Shown here: positions 1 to 11,973 of the stretch, piece after piece
Position numbering within the stretch: position 1 is the first letter of the stretch
Layout: each line of letters begins with the position of its first letter
Source of the DNA: Chelydra serpentina
Lineage: Eukaryota; Chordata; Testudines; Chelydridae
Direction: 5' to 3'
DNA: 64,000 nt
Assembly: GCA_037349315.1 (NCBI GenBank)
Contig: JBAIAC010000003.1
Coordinates: 9,176,501-9,240,500, forward strand
Notes under the pieces: generated by a model
What the model was told of the DNA's origin: nothing
What the model saw: only the letters and a program-made list of their open reading frames with translations
Database searches by the model: none
Position numbers and translations under genes: made by a program

Positions 1-360
1 ACATTTTCAAGCAACCATAAGGGCTGAAACCATGTTTTTAAAATAGAAGTTCAGATTCCAGAGCGTAATTCTGTGGCAGGGGTGAATCCCATGGAATTGT
101 GGAGTATGTGGGCCCTGATTATATTTAAAGGATCGATGTTAAGTTGTTCGCCATGTAGACAAAGCCCTAAGCACTTTAATTTAGTGCACAGCTAGCCAGG
201 GTATGACTCTACAATGCACTCGCGTGCCATGCACTAATTGGCTGGATGGACCCTGCTAACATGCTGCAGGTTTACATCCTGGTTTGTCATGCATTAAGGT
301 GTGTTTTTTCCACCCCTGGCTGACAAAAGTGTTACTGACAAAAGTGCAGCCTAGCTATAG

Positions 361-546
361 GAGAAGGGATAGCTCTCTGGTTTGAGCATTGGCTTGCTAA
401 GCCCAGGGTTGCGAGTTCAATCCTTGAGGGGGGCCATTTAGGGATCTGGGGCAAGAATCTGTCAGGGGACAGTACTTGGTCGTGCTAGTGAAGGCAGGGG
501 ACTGGAGTTGATGACCTTTCAAGGTCCTTCCAGTTCTAGGAGATAG
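361..546 (+). mobile_element. Cry-type tRNA-derived SINE (diverged copy)
   Basis: The tRNA-like head has an A-box-like TAGCTC...GGTTTGAGC and a B-box-like GAGTTCAATCC, as in the four other head-to-tail Cry copies here. The tail differs: it ends TTCCAGTTCTAGGAG instead of the ATTCTATG repeats. It is followed by a T-rich stretch. The copy is older than the others. Confidence 0.8.
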
Positions 547-1725
547 GCCTATTTCCATTTTATTTTATTTATTTACATAGCCTAAATTGCTGTGTAGAAA
601 TACTCTTAGAGACTATGATGGAGTAATACTTTTTGTCCCTTGCTTGCCTATTCTTTGCAGTGGTATCAGTGATAATTTTCACTGTCATAAAATATGTACT
701 CTGTGTACCTATTTCAATTTGTACAACTGACATTTATTAATCTTGTATACTATTTGTATGCAATCTTGTATACTATTTGTATGCATGTAGACTCACTTGA
801 TCAATCACAGGTAAGGCTCAAACCAACTCCCCTTAAAGGCCAGCCATCCTGTGGCAGACACCAATTGACTTCAAGAGACTTTGGATTAGACCTTAAAAGA
901 TCTGCCTCAAAATCATGTGTTTACCTTAAAATACCATTATGGAGATCTGAAGGGAGATAGTGATTACAAAACAAAACTGTTTTCAATGCTGTTGCCCTTA
1001 ATTTACGTGATCGGACGCTGATTGTTTAGTAAGTAAATATCTCTAGCAGCAATTACCAAACATTTGAGTCTGATGTTAAATCAAAGACGACCACAAACTG
1101 CTCATTTACACTAAAAACTTATTTACACGCAGAATTATTTCAGCAAATTTATTTAAAAGGTCCTCACCACACACAAAAAAGTGTATGTGTAGTTATAGCT
1201 GTATATAATGTGTGTGTGTATAGATACCTATATCTGTTTGTGTGTATTTGATTTTTAGTATTTTTGGTTAGTATTAATAGCGCTGATTTTTGTTTTCACT
1301 AAGGGCACTGTCAAGGTGCACTGTGTCATATAAAGGGGCTCACTTTAAGGCATCTTTATATGGCCAGAAAGATGTAAAATGGCCTTAGTGTGAATAGGTG
1401 ACTGATTTTTCCATCTCCCTACACTTTGATCCTGATTCTTATTTACACTGTTCTGGCAGTGTAAATATAATCTCTGCTCACTTTGCGGTCCCTTTGCACT
1501 GCCAGAGCAGTGTAAAGTGGCTTGAGTGGAAATGAGGATCAGGCCCTTCATGTTGTGGTTAACAAAGTGGATTTAAAATGCCATGTCCTGAGTCAGTGGT
1601 GTTTGACCAGAAAACAAGACTTCTGTTTCATTAACAATTGTGAGGTTTTGATTTTTGTTTAAATTCTGCATCAGAATGAAAATTTTATCTTGTGAATTTT
1701 TGTGTGGGGAAAAAAATACTAACAA

Positions 1726-1852
1726 GAGAGAGAGAGCGTCACCCCATTGGTTAGGGCACTTCCTTGGCACACAGGAGACCCAGGTTCAAGTCCCTGCTGT
1801 ATATAGAAAGTGTCAGTTTCTCTGTCCCACTGCAGGTCTTCCACTTTTGGAC
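1726..1852 (+). mobile_element. tRNA-headed SINE (MIR-like class)
   Basis: An A-box-like TTGGTTAGGGCAC and a B-box-like GGTTCAAGTCC lie about 35 bp apart, followed by non-tRNA sequence. There is no acceptor stem or anticodon arm fold, so it is a SINE head rather than a tRNA gene. Confidence 0.5.
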
Positions 1853-1872
1853 AAATAATTAAATATTAATTC

Positions 1873-2045
1873 GACTTGTGGAACTTGTTGCTAGGGGATG
1901 TTGTGAAGGCCAAAACTATAACAGGGTTCAAAAAAGACTAGATAAGTTCATGGAGGATAGGTCCATCAATGGCTATTAGCCAGGATGGGCAGGGATGCAA
2001 CACCATGCTCTGAATGTCCCTAGCCTCTGAGCACCAGAAGCTTGT
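1873..2045 (+). mobile_element. CR1 LINE 3' fragment
   Basis: The sequence from 'gtggaacttgttgctagggg' to 'gagcaccagaagct' matches, in forward orientation, the region seen reversed at 27849-28060 and 63050-63240 (for example 'ggtccatcaatggctattag'). It is the last coding part of a CR1 ORF2. Confidence 0.8.
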
Positions 2046-2597
2046 AATGATTGTAATATTCTGTCCATTCCTTTGGTGAATAGCAAGTCATGCTGTATGT
2101 TTTCCTTATAAATTTACATTCATCAACTGTTTAATTACTACTTCCTTGGTTCATTTAAAAGACATCATCAGTTCTTTTAAAAAGATACAATGTTATCATT
2201 TCAATGAGAGTTACCTTTCACATCCTAGCTCTGGAGTCAGTGGCAAAGCTAACATAGTGCAAATAGCATAGTGATGCAAACATTAATGCAATAAGATTTT
2301 TCTATTTAATGTATTTCTTATTGCATTAACCACTACAATCATGTCCTATAAGTAGAAGCCAAACCATATTATGCTGGAAAATAATTCTGTATTATGATAG
2401 GCAAGGTCTGGATGCGGTAGAAAAGTTTCTAATTTAGAGTAGGTCAGTAATCAGATTTCAGAATATTAATAAGTAATATAGTGGCACTTATTGCACATTT
2501 GGTCCATTGCCACCATGACCTAATATCACAAGCCAAAATAATAATAGTTTTGAACGACTTATCATGCAAATCTTGGAAATACTCATTGCAGCTCTCC

Positions 2598-2760
2598 AAA
2601 CAATAATAATGATATTTTACAGGGCACTACATCATAATGTTTCAAAGTACTTTACAACCATTAATTAATTAATTGGTTTTTGCAAACACCTCTGTTTGAA
2701 TATTCCCATTTTGCAGCTAGGGAAACTGAGACACAAAGATTAAGGGTCTGATACAAAACT
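2598..2760 (-). repeat. MIR-like SINE fragment, reversed
   Basis: The phrases 'tacttta', 'cccattttgcag...ggaaactgagacac' are the reverse complement of the MIR/CORE-SINE 3' half. The copy is diverged, so its boundaries are approximate. Confidence 0.5.
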
Positions 2761-2832
2761 AACTGAAGTTAATGGAATGGCTCCAATTCAGCATTGCATC
2801 CCTATGCAGCAAAGCACTTCAGCATTGACTTA

Positions 2833-3027
2833 ATCATAGAATATCAGGGTTGGAAGGGACCTTAGTAGGTCATCTAGTCCAACCCCCTGCTCAAAGCAGG
2901 ACCAATCCCCAATTTTTGCCCCAGATCCCCAAATGGCCCCCTCAAGTTCTAGTACCCTCAAGGATTGAACTCACAACCCTGGGTTTAGCAGGCCAATGCT
3001 CAAACCACTGAGCTATCCCTCCCCCCC
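2833..3027 (-). mobile_element. Cry-type SINE, reversed
   Basis: The reverse complement starts with the poly-G, GGGATAGCTCAG head and ends with the CR1-like tail CTATGATT. It contains a short internal duplication of 'ccctcaag' separated by 8 bp (about 2939-2965). Confidence 0.9.
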
Positions 3028-3140
3028 TTACATGGTACTTAAAAGCTTTGCAGAATAGGGATGAGTTTTAAGCATGTGCTTAAATGTTTTGCTCAACTGC
3101 AGCCCCATTGATTTCAGTGGGCTTTGGAAAAAGCCCTGTG

Positions 3141-3227
3141 ACCCGGGTCCTCAAAGACATTTAGGTGCCTAACTCCCATTGAAATCAGTGGGAGTTAGGC
3201 ACCTAAATTCTTTTGAGGACTTGGGCC
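3141..3227. repeat. Foldback element with ~37-bp arms
   Basis: The left arm (cctcaaagacatttaggtgc onward from 3149) is nearly the reverse complement of the right arm ending at 3218, with almost no loop. Repeat phrases such as 'ggcacctaa' recur elsewhere in the window, for example near 22450 and 61800. Confidence 0.75.
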
Positions 3228-3335
3228 TAAATGGCTTCCACGTGGTCACACAAGAAGTGTGTGGTAGAGCCAGGAATACAATTCAGATTGACACCTCCCA
3301 GGCCTGTGCAGGAAGCAGAGCTCTAGCTGATGCTG
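3222..3335 (-). repeat. MIR-like fragment, reversed
   Basis: The phrase 'ggtcacacaagaagtgtgtggtagagccaggaata' resembles the reverse complement of the MIR core, where 'ggtcacacagc...ggcagagccggga' is typical. It directly abuts the foldback. Confidence 0.45.
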
Positions 3336-5937
3336 TATACTTTCTACGGACATGTAAAAGGAAAGCCCTGCTCTTCCTCTGACTGGGGCACATGGGGGAA
3401 AGTGCATTGACAGGCCCTATATTCCACACAATCTTAGCTGCTCTCACGCTGAGTTGCTAGTGTACGTCCGTCCATAGCAAGTAGGAGCACTGGGAGAGAC
3501 GAGCTGCTACCAACCTGCAGTGTGTATCACATGCTAAAGAGGCTTGATGTGTGTGGGAAAGGAGTATGGCTGTCTGGCTAGAGCGTGCCAACAGAAGCTG
3601 CTAGTTCTAGTACCGAGCAGTGTGCTCCAGCTGAATGGAGCAGCAATGAATGTCCCACCTGGGGAATGTTAGCCAGCAGTTTGGAATCCTGCCATCTGCC
3701 AACAGGGCTCCTTGTAACACAGAACATCTGGCAGCTTCTCTGCGTCCCCTCCCAGTGCAACCCTTAGTTTTTAAGGACATCATTCTGCGATCGCCATGTA
3801 TAGTGCTTCCTGTCACCTGTCACTCCAGTGACTCGGCTATGTGCCAGTCAAAGGTTTGCAGGATTGGGCCCTACATTGGTCAGTGCAATAAACTCAGCAT
3901 GATTATTTGCAGCTTCTAAGCCAAACTTTGTCAACTTGCAGATATTAGAGACAGGGCAAGAGGGCAGTGGGGGCACATCCCGGTCTGGATTCATTTTAAA
4001 TGAGGGGGTCTAAGTTCCAATCTACTGGTGCTAACTGTCTTGTCTCTCCAACAGCCTGGCTCACTACTACCCAACTTCTCTCCTTCCCCCTCATACACCT
4101 AATTCTCCAGCCCTCCACTGCACTTACCCCCGCCTCTCCCCCACCACGCTGATCCCCCTCTCTCTGATACTCAGCCCTTCCTGGCATTTTAGCTCTCCCC
4201 TGCTGCCTGGAAGCCCCCAACACTTCCCAGCAAGCTTGGCCTTATTTCTCCATCCCCTGAACATTATAAAGGCACCAGGGAACAGAGTTAGTGTTATCTA
4301 GGTGATGGTGTAGGTTTTGAGTAGTTAGACAATAAAGATTTAATGTTCTGGACCAATCATTATGAAATCATTGACTGTACTTTAGCTGGGCCCTACTATA
4401 TGTAATGAATTGCCAATCAGAGAGTTACCGTATAAAGTGCTACTTGGAAACCCATTGCAAAATCGATGTTTAATACATTATGGGGTTTTTAACATTTAAT
4501 ATTGGGCCATATTCAATTATTTTATAGCTTCCATAAAATTAAGGACTCACTTCCCCTTCCATATTTAGTTGAAGACCTGCTTGACTGTGCAATCAATTTC
4601 TGCTGATCCTTTGGGGGGGAAAGTGCTAATGTGTGGGAAAACCTTCTCCCATGTCATACCCTACCTGTGGTTGTAATGAAGCCCATCACCCAAAATAACT
4701 GAGTCTGAGCATGCCTCCCCTGAACACCCATGTCCTGAGGAGACCTCTACATGCCAAAATCCCCCACCCTTGAAATTAAGGGGCAAAGTTACCTGTGCTT
4801 CAGCTCCTCTGTTCTCCAAGGCACAGCGGAAATCACTTCTTAGAGCCAGGTCACAGTATTGCCAACCCCAAGAGTTCCCAAAAATTATGTGATTGTTTTA
4901 AAATTAGACTTAGAAGGTTCAGATTTTTATCAGTAAATGTCAGTAAACGTTGATCTCACCGTACACACACAAACCGACAGCATGTTTCCATGACACATGA
5001 AATCAGAGTCAGAAAAATGCTGCTGGAGAACTTATTAGAATTTGATGTACGGATATTTACTTTGTATATTCTGACATATGTTATTGATCATTTGTGTTTA
5101 ACGGTTATCAAGCTTTAACTTTTTGAATCTTGGTGTCTACTCTCACTAAATAATTATTGTTTGACACCCCCGTCCCCATAATTTCCCACAAATGGATAAA
5201 AATGTAAAAAAAATTCTTGAACATTTATATTATCCATCAACATTACCATAGAAATCAAATTCTACCAAGCCCAGTTCAAATTTGTGTATTTTTTTTAAAA
5301 TAGCAAATTTGGGCTTATTTTTCTTTGCTTTCTGGTATTGCAGCCCTTAGAGTTCACATTTTCAAGCTTTTCTCTGCAACCGTAAGGGCTAGAAAGCCAA
5401 CTTTTGTCACCTGTTACTGCAGCGATTCTACAGATATCTTCTCTCCCAAGGAGATAGAAGCACCGTGGTAATCTCAAAAAACAATGCATGTTAAATGCTG
5501 GCAATTTTTGATAGTGGCCATTGTCTGTAACATTTATACTAAACTTGGTCTGGGACAATCTACTGAGGCGCAGTGATTCTGTTTATCTATTGGAACCATG
5601 GCATTTTAGCTAAAATGTAAATATGGTTCAGATAACATTTATCCCCAGTTAGGAAGATGATTAATGTTTTCTAGGCAAGCAGTTCACTGGGAAGTTCATA
5701 TGATTTAAGGCCAAAATGAGACAGCTTGAATTAATTTTAAAATGCTTACATTTAACCTCAAGTATGAAACTAGCTACTGGTTAAACACTGACACTGTGTT
5801 TCTGAAGAGTAGACTTTTTTTTGTTATCGATTATAGAAGTGCTGAGAGGCCCCAGCCAAGACCAGGGCCCGATGGTGTTAGATACTGTACAAACACAGTT
5901 CCTGCACCAAAGAGTTGACAATTTAAACAGACAAGGC

Positions 5938-6065
5938 ACAGATTAAGTGCTATTATAATCTCAATTTTACGGATGGGGGCTAAGGCACAGACATATTAAG
6001 TCTATTATTAAAGGTCTAACAGGAAGCTGGTGGTAGAGCCAGGTATTGAACCGAGGGCTCCTGAG
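5938..6065 (-). repeat. MIR-like fragment, reversed
   Basis: The segment includes 'tctcaattttacggatgggg' and 'ggtagagccaggtattgaac', the reversed MIR pattern. A reversed CR1 starts at its end. Confidence 0.45.
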
Positions 6066-6404
6066 TCATAGAATCTCAGGTTGGAAGGGACCTCAGGAGG
6101 TCATTTAGTCCAACCCCCTGCTCAAAGCAGGACCAACCCCAACTAAATCATCCCAGCCAGGGCTTTGTCAAGCCTGACATTAAAAACCTCTAAGGAAGGA
6201 GGTTCTACCACCTCTCTAGGTTACCCATTCCAGTGCTTCACCACCCTACTAGTGAAAAAGTTTTTCCTAATATCCAACCTAAACCTCCCCCTCTGCAACT
6301 TGAGACTATTACTCCTTGTTCTGTCATCTTCTACCACTGAGAACAGTCTAGATCCATCCTCTTTGGAACCCCCTTTCAGGTAGTTGAAAGCAGCTATCAA
6401 ATCA
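6066..6404 (-). mobile_element. CR1 LINE 3' end, reversed
   Basis: The reverse complement ends with the CR1 terminus (CCCTTCCAACCTGAGATTCTATGA) and upstream encodes the C-terminal end of ORF2, with phrases such as KHWNGL and LTKALAG-like in the reversed frame. It is nearly the same as 39805-40150. It breaks off at about 6404, where the closely related copy continues. Confidence 0.9.
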
Positions 6405-7094
6405 AGTCCAGTATCTTAATCAAGCAACAATCCTTCCTCTCAAGCTATCCACAGAGGGGGATTTTTGAAAGGACACAATCTGAAAGCAATTCTGCTTTCC
6501 TTATAGTAAACAGACACCAACCAAAATATTAGTCTTCAGCACGACTTTATTCCAAAGAGCACCAGCTGGCCTTACGCTAGAGGTGCTACAAAGAGTTAAT
6601 GCGCGAACCTCAGAAGACCCCTGAGGCTCAGGTAATTTTACTCAGTTTTCTCATGGGCATTATATCTGCCTTTTATTTAAGAGATCTATGTTATGTCACA
6701 TCTTCCAGCTAATAGGAATTCAATCCGTGAGCTTTGTCTTTAAATATTCAAAAAAAAAAAAAAAAGAAAGAAACTTTCTTTGGTGTCCATCTCCTCCCTG
6801 ACTGATTTCTAGCGCTGCATAACCAGGAAAATAGATTCCAGTTTACCATTCGGAAAGGTAAATTCTTTGACATTTTGATTAGGTTGGTAAATTAAAGTTT
6901 CCAAAAACTGAACCCTTTCCTGCCCCCTGCATTTTTCTTTCAAAAAATAGATGAGGAAAAACAAACCAAACAACCTGTGAAAGAATGAATGAATTGGTGA
7001 AACTGCAATGTGTCAGGCAGCCTTGAAATAAAGACTCTTGTGAGTGTTGGCTATAATTTTAACCTTAATCTCCATTTTCTGTTTCTCATCTCAG

Positions 7095-7200
7095 CAGTAG
7101 CTGCATCCAGTGATCAGAGCCAGATTCCTATAATTGCTGTGTCAGTAACAGTGGGAGTTATCCTGTTGGCGGTTGTTATTGGTTTCCTTCTCAGTGGAAG
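7095..7200 (+). CDS. EPHA5: EPHA5 exon: transmembrane segment
   Basis: This exon encodes the end of the EphA5 extracellular stalk and the single membrane-spanning helix that links the ligand-binding ectodomain to the cytoplasmic kinase. The 34 full codons begin [11 protein letters not shown] and continue through a hydrophobic run ([19 protein letters not shown]) to LLSG, which matches EPHA5 rather than EPHA3, EPHA4 or EPHA7 as I remember them. The donor is AG|gtaaga, leaving phase 2. The acceptor is a NAGNAG (tctcagcag): AG at 7093-7094 gives the start used here, while AG at 7096-7097 would start the exon at 7098 and drop one codon. The split last codon (AG) becomes Arg (AG+G) when joined to 38909, or Ser (AG+T) when joined to the cassette exon at 24060. 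The upstream ectodomain exons are outside the window. Confidence 0.93.
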
Positions 7201-7411
7201 GTAAGAGAAAAAGCTGTGCATTTATTCTTTTTCAACATATATATAAAACTTTGACCTGACTGACTGATTTTGGTGGAGGCCAGAAAATGAGCGAATGCTG
7301 TCATGTAACACAGTGGACATCCTGATTTTATGAATATGCTGAAATCAGAAACACACATTTTCCGTTCATATATGTGGTTCACTTCCCAGTGATTTTCATC
7401 TCTATATAGAT

Positions 7412-7830
7412 CAGTGGTCCCCAAACTGTGGGACACAGAGAAACATTCGGGGGTGAGCACACAGCAGGGTCCGGGGAGGCAGGGAAGGAGCATCACCCAG
7501 CCCCACTCCGCCCCTAGTCACAGCTCCACTCCACCCCCTGGTCCGTCCCCAACCCAGCTCCAGCCCCGCTGCAGTTCCACTCTGCCCCCAACTCCACCCC
7601 CAGTTCAGCTGCAGCTCCACTCTGCCCTCTGCTCTGCCCCCAGCCCAGCTCCACCCTCATTCTCTCTAGCCCCAGCTCCTCCCCCATCCCCACTTCAGAC
7701 CCCAGCTCTGCCTTCAGCCCAAGCTCCTTTGCTGAGTAAGCCTTGGCTGTGAAGTAATGGAGAGGGGAACGCGGACAGATTCCATTACTGGTAGTGGGGG
7801 AGCGCGGCAGGAAAAGTTTGGGCACCACTG
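7412..7830. mobile_element. Non-autonomous hAT element (419 bp)
   Basis: Terminal inverted repeats are CAGTGGTCCCCAAACT at 7412 and AGTTTGGGCACCACTG ending at 7830. The 8-bp flanks are atatagat (7404-7411) and atgtagat (7831-7838), 7 of 8 identical, which is the hAT target-duplication length. The interior is CA/CT-rich with 'cagctccactctgccc' repeats and no transposase. It lies 212 bp downstream of the transmembrane exon. The open frames inside it are artefacts of the low-complexity interior. Confidence 0.9.
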
Positions 7831-9201
7831 ATGTAGATGGACCCTGTTTCATTATTAGGTTTCCTTCGCACAAGAGTGTTTTCTCATTTGTTTAAAAATA
7901 AGCAGAATTTGTGTTGTACAAAAGGTCCCCTGATGTACTGTGGAATCCAGTACCCTTATACAGAGTCATTCTCATTAGACTTGCTAACAAAAGGCCAAAT
8001 CCAGATGTTCTTACTCAGCTTACACTCATATTTTGCAAATTGGCCTCTCTCAGGGAAACTCCCGGGGTGGTGGTATAAAACATGAGTAAAGACAAGAAGT
8101 GAAATCTTGGCCCAGTGGCAAAATTGCCACTGACTTCAGTAGGGTCTGGATTTCACCAAAGGTGTTCAGGATTTGGGCCATAAAAAATTAAGTATACACC
8201 GAATATGAGTAAATTCAGTAGTTAGCTACCCTCTGATGGAGGGCCACCGAGGTTTTTCAGCACGTGCCTAACTTGAACAAAGGGAGCAGTCCCATTGAAT
8301 TCAAGGACTTGAATTGACTGTAGCAGGACGACTCGTGTGATTAAACGTTGGCAAATGCTGGAGTACCTGGCTGGACTGGAGCCGTACAGTTCTTGACAAC
8401 TCCAGCTGAAGTCAATAGAAGTTTTTGATGCAAAATGAACAGCAGGACTGGAAAAATCTATGATTTCTGTCTATATCCTTTTTTATTGTGGCACTAATTT
8501 TTCATAGATGCCAATATACAGGATATGAGATGTTCGTTCATATACTACATATTCCCAATAGAGAATGAAATATCTTTTTAATGAACTCCCATCAAAACAC
8601 AATGCAATTTATTTTTTTATGGCAGCTGTCAAAGCAGTCCAGCGTCCTTCGTACAAACTAACAGAAAACACAGTGCCAACTTCTGTACATTTTCCTGTCT
8701 CCCCCCCCCCATTCCTCTGCACCACACAAAGGGAAGTCATTTTTTCCCCCTTGATTGCTACATATTACAGCAATGTTGTGTGCATGGTATACTGCACCAC
8801 ACTATAATGGTGACCGATTGTAGGAAGAATAGCTGTGAGATTCAGAGCAACTGAAAAGTTACTGACTGGATCAGGATATTATTTCACAAAGGAGACAGGC
8901 TTCTTTTCACACAAAGCAGTCTGTGCCGAGGCCAGCCAGCCTGAGCAGCATGATTGCAGGTCTAGGGCAGTTCTAAAATCATGCTGGTTTGTTCCCTATC
9001 CACAGAGGTAAGTGTGGCATGCATGGACATCTCTCCTCAAGGGCAGACTCATGGTCACCCTCTTCTGTATGAAACTTCCATGTAAATTAGTTCAGGGGAC
9101 TTGCTGAGCTAACTATTGCCAATGGATTCTGGTATAGCTGCAGGGAAAGCCAACCCCTCTCTGGGCCTCCTCCCTCTTCCATGGACTCCCTCTACCATGG
9201 C

Positions 9202-10030
9202 TGCCATAAGTATAAAGGGAAGGGTAACCACCTTTCTGTATACAGTACTATAAAATCCCTCCTGGCCAGAGGCAAAATCCTCTTACCTGTAAAGGGTTAA
9301 GAAGCTCAGATAACCGGGCTGGCACCTGACCAAAAAAGGACCAATAAGGGGACAAGATACTTTCAAATCGGCGGAGGGGGGCGGGGCAGGAAAGGCTTTG
9401 TCTGTCTGTTCTGTGTGCTTGCCGGAGACAGAGCAAGAAACAATCAGTCCAGCTCCATTAGAATTAGTAAGTACTAATCAGAAATGCGTTAGTTTATTTT
9501 TGTTTTGGCTTGTGAACTTTCCCTGTGCTGAGAGGAAGGTGTATTCCTGGGTTTTCTTTTGGTAACTTTAAGGTTTTGCCTAGAGGGGAAGCCTCTGTGT
9601 TTTAAAGCTAAGTACCCTGTAAAGTATCTTCCATTCTAATTTTACAGAGATGATTTTTACCTTCTTTTTTAAATAAAATCCTTCTTTTAAGAACCTGACT
9701 GATTTTTCCATTGTTCTAAGATCCAGGGTTTGGGTCTGTGATCATTTGTAACCAATTGGTTAGGAGATTATTCTCAAGCCTCCCGAGGAAAGGGGGTGTA
9801 AGGGCTTGAGGGGATATTTTGGGGGAAGGGGAACTCCAAGTGGTCCTTTTCCCTGGTTCTTTGTTTAAATCACTTGGTGATAGCAGCAGTTACTTTTTTT
9901 CAAGGTACAAGGTAAAATTTGTACCTTGGGGAGTTTTTAACCTAAACTGGTAGAAATAAGCTTAGGTGATCTTTCATGTGGGTCCCCACGACTGTACCCT
10001 AAAGTTCAGAGTGGGAAGGGAACCCTGACA
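9202..10030 (+). mobile_element. Gypsy-like LTR, left arm (forward)
   Basis: The LTR begins TGCCATAAGTATAAAGGG and ends GGAACCCTGACA, followed at 10031 by TGGTGGTAGCAGTGG, which starts with TGG as a primer-binding site should. A TATAAAA lies at about 9250 and an AATAAA at about 9672. The whole 829-bp sequence is repeated in reverse orientation at 11145-11973. Confidence 0.88.
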
Positions 10031-10261
10031 TGGTGGTAGCAGTGGAATCATTTTGAACCAGAAACACAGAGAGTTTAAAAAAAATTCTTCTATCTGTTTC
10101 TCTCCTTTTGGCTGCTTGGAAGCAGGGGGGAGGGGTTCAGCTGTGAGAGCTGGAGTTTTCCTGTCTATGAATGCAGGGTAATTAACCTGCTACAGGGAAA
10201 ATTCACAAGCAAGTTTTTTTTCTTTTTAGCTCTCGGGTCAGATAGGCAAGCAGGAGCTAGA

Positions 10262-11060
10262 ATGGCAAAACACAATGTCCAACAGAAACTAAAATTAGCT
10301 AAAATTGAAGTGGAAAAGAAACAAAAAGAACATGACAGACACATAGCCTTAAAACGCTTGGAGGCGGAGATGGAGGCGAAACGCTTGGAGATGGAGGCGA
10401 AACGCTTGGAGGCGGAGATAGAGTTGAAACGCTTCTATCTGAAAAGAGCTAAGATGGGTCCACCGGATAACACAGTATGATGAATCCAGTGATATTGCTG
10501 AATATTTCCTCACCTTTGAGAGACTGTGCACACTCCAAGCAATTCCTGATGCTCACAAAACGACCACATTGATAGCAAAATTGACTGAAAAAGCTGTAAA
10601 CATATTCAACAAGATGCCTATTGATAAGGCTTCTGACTATAATAAATTCAAGGATTTGGTTTTGAAACAATTTCAAGTTACACCTGAAACTTACAGAGTA
10701 AAATTTAAATCCCTTAAGAGAGGGCCTTGACTAAGTAATGTGGTTAAAATAAACCAAATAAAGGATCTGTTATATAAATGGGACAAAGGAAGGGGCATAA
10801 CTAGCTTTAAAGAAGCATGTGATTTAATAACTCAAGAACAATTCCTAAATATAACCAATAATAATATAAAACAGTGTTTATGGGATAAGAAAATGAACTC
10901 AGCAAAAAGTCTTGCTTCTTATGCTAATCAATATGAACAGTCCCAAACCACGAAAAAGGCAGGGCAAACTGAAAAAAACTGGGTGGCGGGAACTGAGAGG
11001 AATAACCCTGGTCGCAGTTTGAGCAGATACCAGAAGGGACACCTTCAGACCACACCCTAA
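10262..11060 (+). pseudogene. Broken gag-like gene of an LTR retrotransposon
   Basis: A charged coiled-coil N-terminus opens at ATG 10262 (repeats of KRLEAE/KRLEME over about 70 codons). It is followed in another frame by a capsid-like stretch containing EYFLTFERLC and TTTLIAKLTEKA (about 10490-10730), then in a third segment by DLLYKWDKGRG and a lysine/glutamine-rich end (10740-11060). This order resembles the SCAN-like gag of vertebrate Gypsy/Gmr1-type elements. At least one frameshift (about 10475) and one in-frame stop (about 10728) break it. No protease, RT or integrase is present, so the element is non-autonomous. Confidence 0.75.
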
Positions 11061-11144
11061 CACCGAGGGAAGCCCAAGGCCCCAACTACACCCGAAGAAA
11101 AAACCCAGACACATTATCGTCCCACCACACCATTCTCCGGCAAC

Positions 11145-11973
11145 CCCAGGTTCCCTCCCCACTTTGAACTCTAGAGTACAGTCGTGGGGACCTGCATGAA
11201 AGACCCTCTAAGCTTATTTTTACCAGCTTAGGTTAAAAACTCCCCAAGGTACAAATTTTACCTTGTACCTTGAAAAAAAAAGTAACTGCTGCCACCACCA
11301 AGTGATTTAAACAAAGAACCAGGGAAAAGGACCACTTGGAGTTCCCCTTCCCCCAAAATATCCCCTCAAGCCCTTACACCCCCTTTCCTCGGGAGGCTTG
11401 AGAATAATCTCCTAACCAATTGGTTACAAATGATCACAGACCCAAACCCTGGATCTTAGAACAATGGAAAAATCAGTCAGGTTCTTAAAAGAAGGATTTT
11501 ATTTAAAAAAGAAGGTAAAAATCATCTCTGTAAAATTAGAATGGAAGATACTTTACAGGGTACTTAGCTTTAAAACACAGAGGCTTCCCCTCTAGGCAAA
11601 ACCTTAAAGTTACCAAAAGAAAACCCAGGAATACACCTTCCTCTCAGCACAGGGAAAGTTCACAAGCCAAAACAAAAATAAACTAACGCATTTCTGATTA
11701 GTACTTACTAATTCTAATGGAGCTGGACTGATTGTTTCTTGCTCTGTCTCCGGCAAGCACACAGAACAGACAGACAAAGCCTTTCCTGCCCCGCCCCCCT
11801 CCGCCGATTTGAAAGTATCTTGTCCCCTTATTGGTCCTTTTTTGGTCAGGTGCCAGCCCGGTTATCTGAGCTTCTTAACCCTTTACAGGTAAGAGGATTT
11901 TGCCTCTGGCCAGGAGGGATTTTATAGTACTGTATACAGAAAGGTGGTTACCCTTCCCTTTATACTTATGACA
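11145..11973 (-). mobile_element. Gypsy-like LTR, right arm (inverted)
   Basis: This is the reverse complement of 9202-10030. In reverse it starts TGTCATAAGTATAAAGGG at 11973. The outer ~650 bp look identical to the left arm, while the innermost ~150 bp (11145-11290) differ at about 14 positions. The flank after 11973 is atgcc, and the flank before 9202 is atggc. Confidence 0.88.

Larger units (their letters stand above)
1..7094 (+). other. Intron upstream of the EPHA5 transmembrane exon (partial)
   Basis: This is non-coding intron sequence cut by the window start. It holds a Cry-type SINE (361-546), a tRNA-headed SINE (1726-1852), CR1 fragments (1873-2045, 6066-6404), an inverted Cry SINE (2833-3027), MIR-like pieces and a foldback (3141-3227). 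I see nothing nameable in 550-1725 apart from a short TG/TA microsatellite near 1160-1230, nor in 2050-2595, 3340-5935 or 6405-7094. The last of these has a poly-A run near 6750-6766. Confidence 0.75.

Noticed and set aside
9248..9436. 62-codon ORF conserved at 11739-11927
   Set aside because: The two identical peptides are only the two arms of the inverted LTR, not conservation of a protein.
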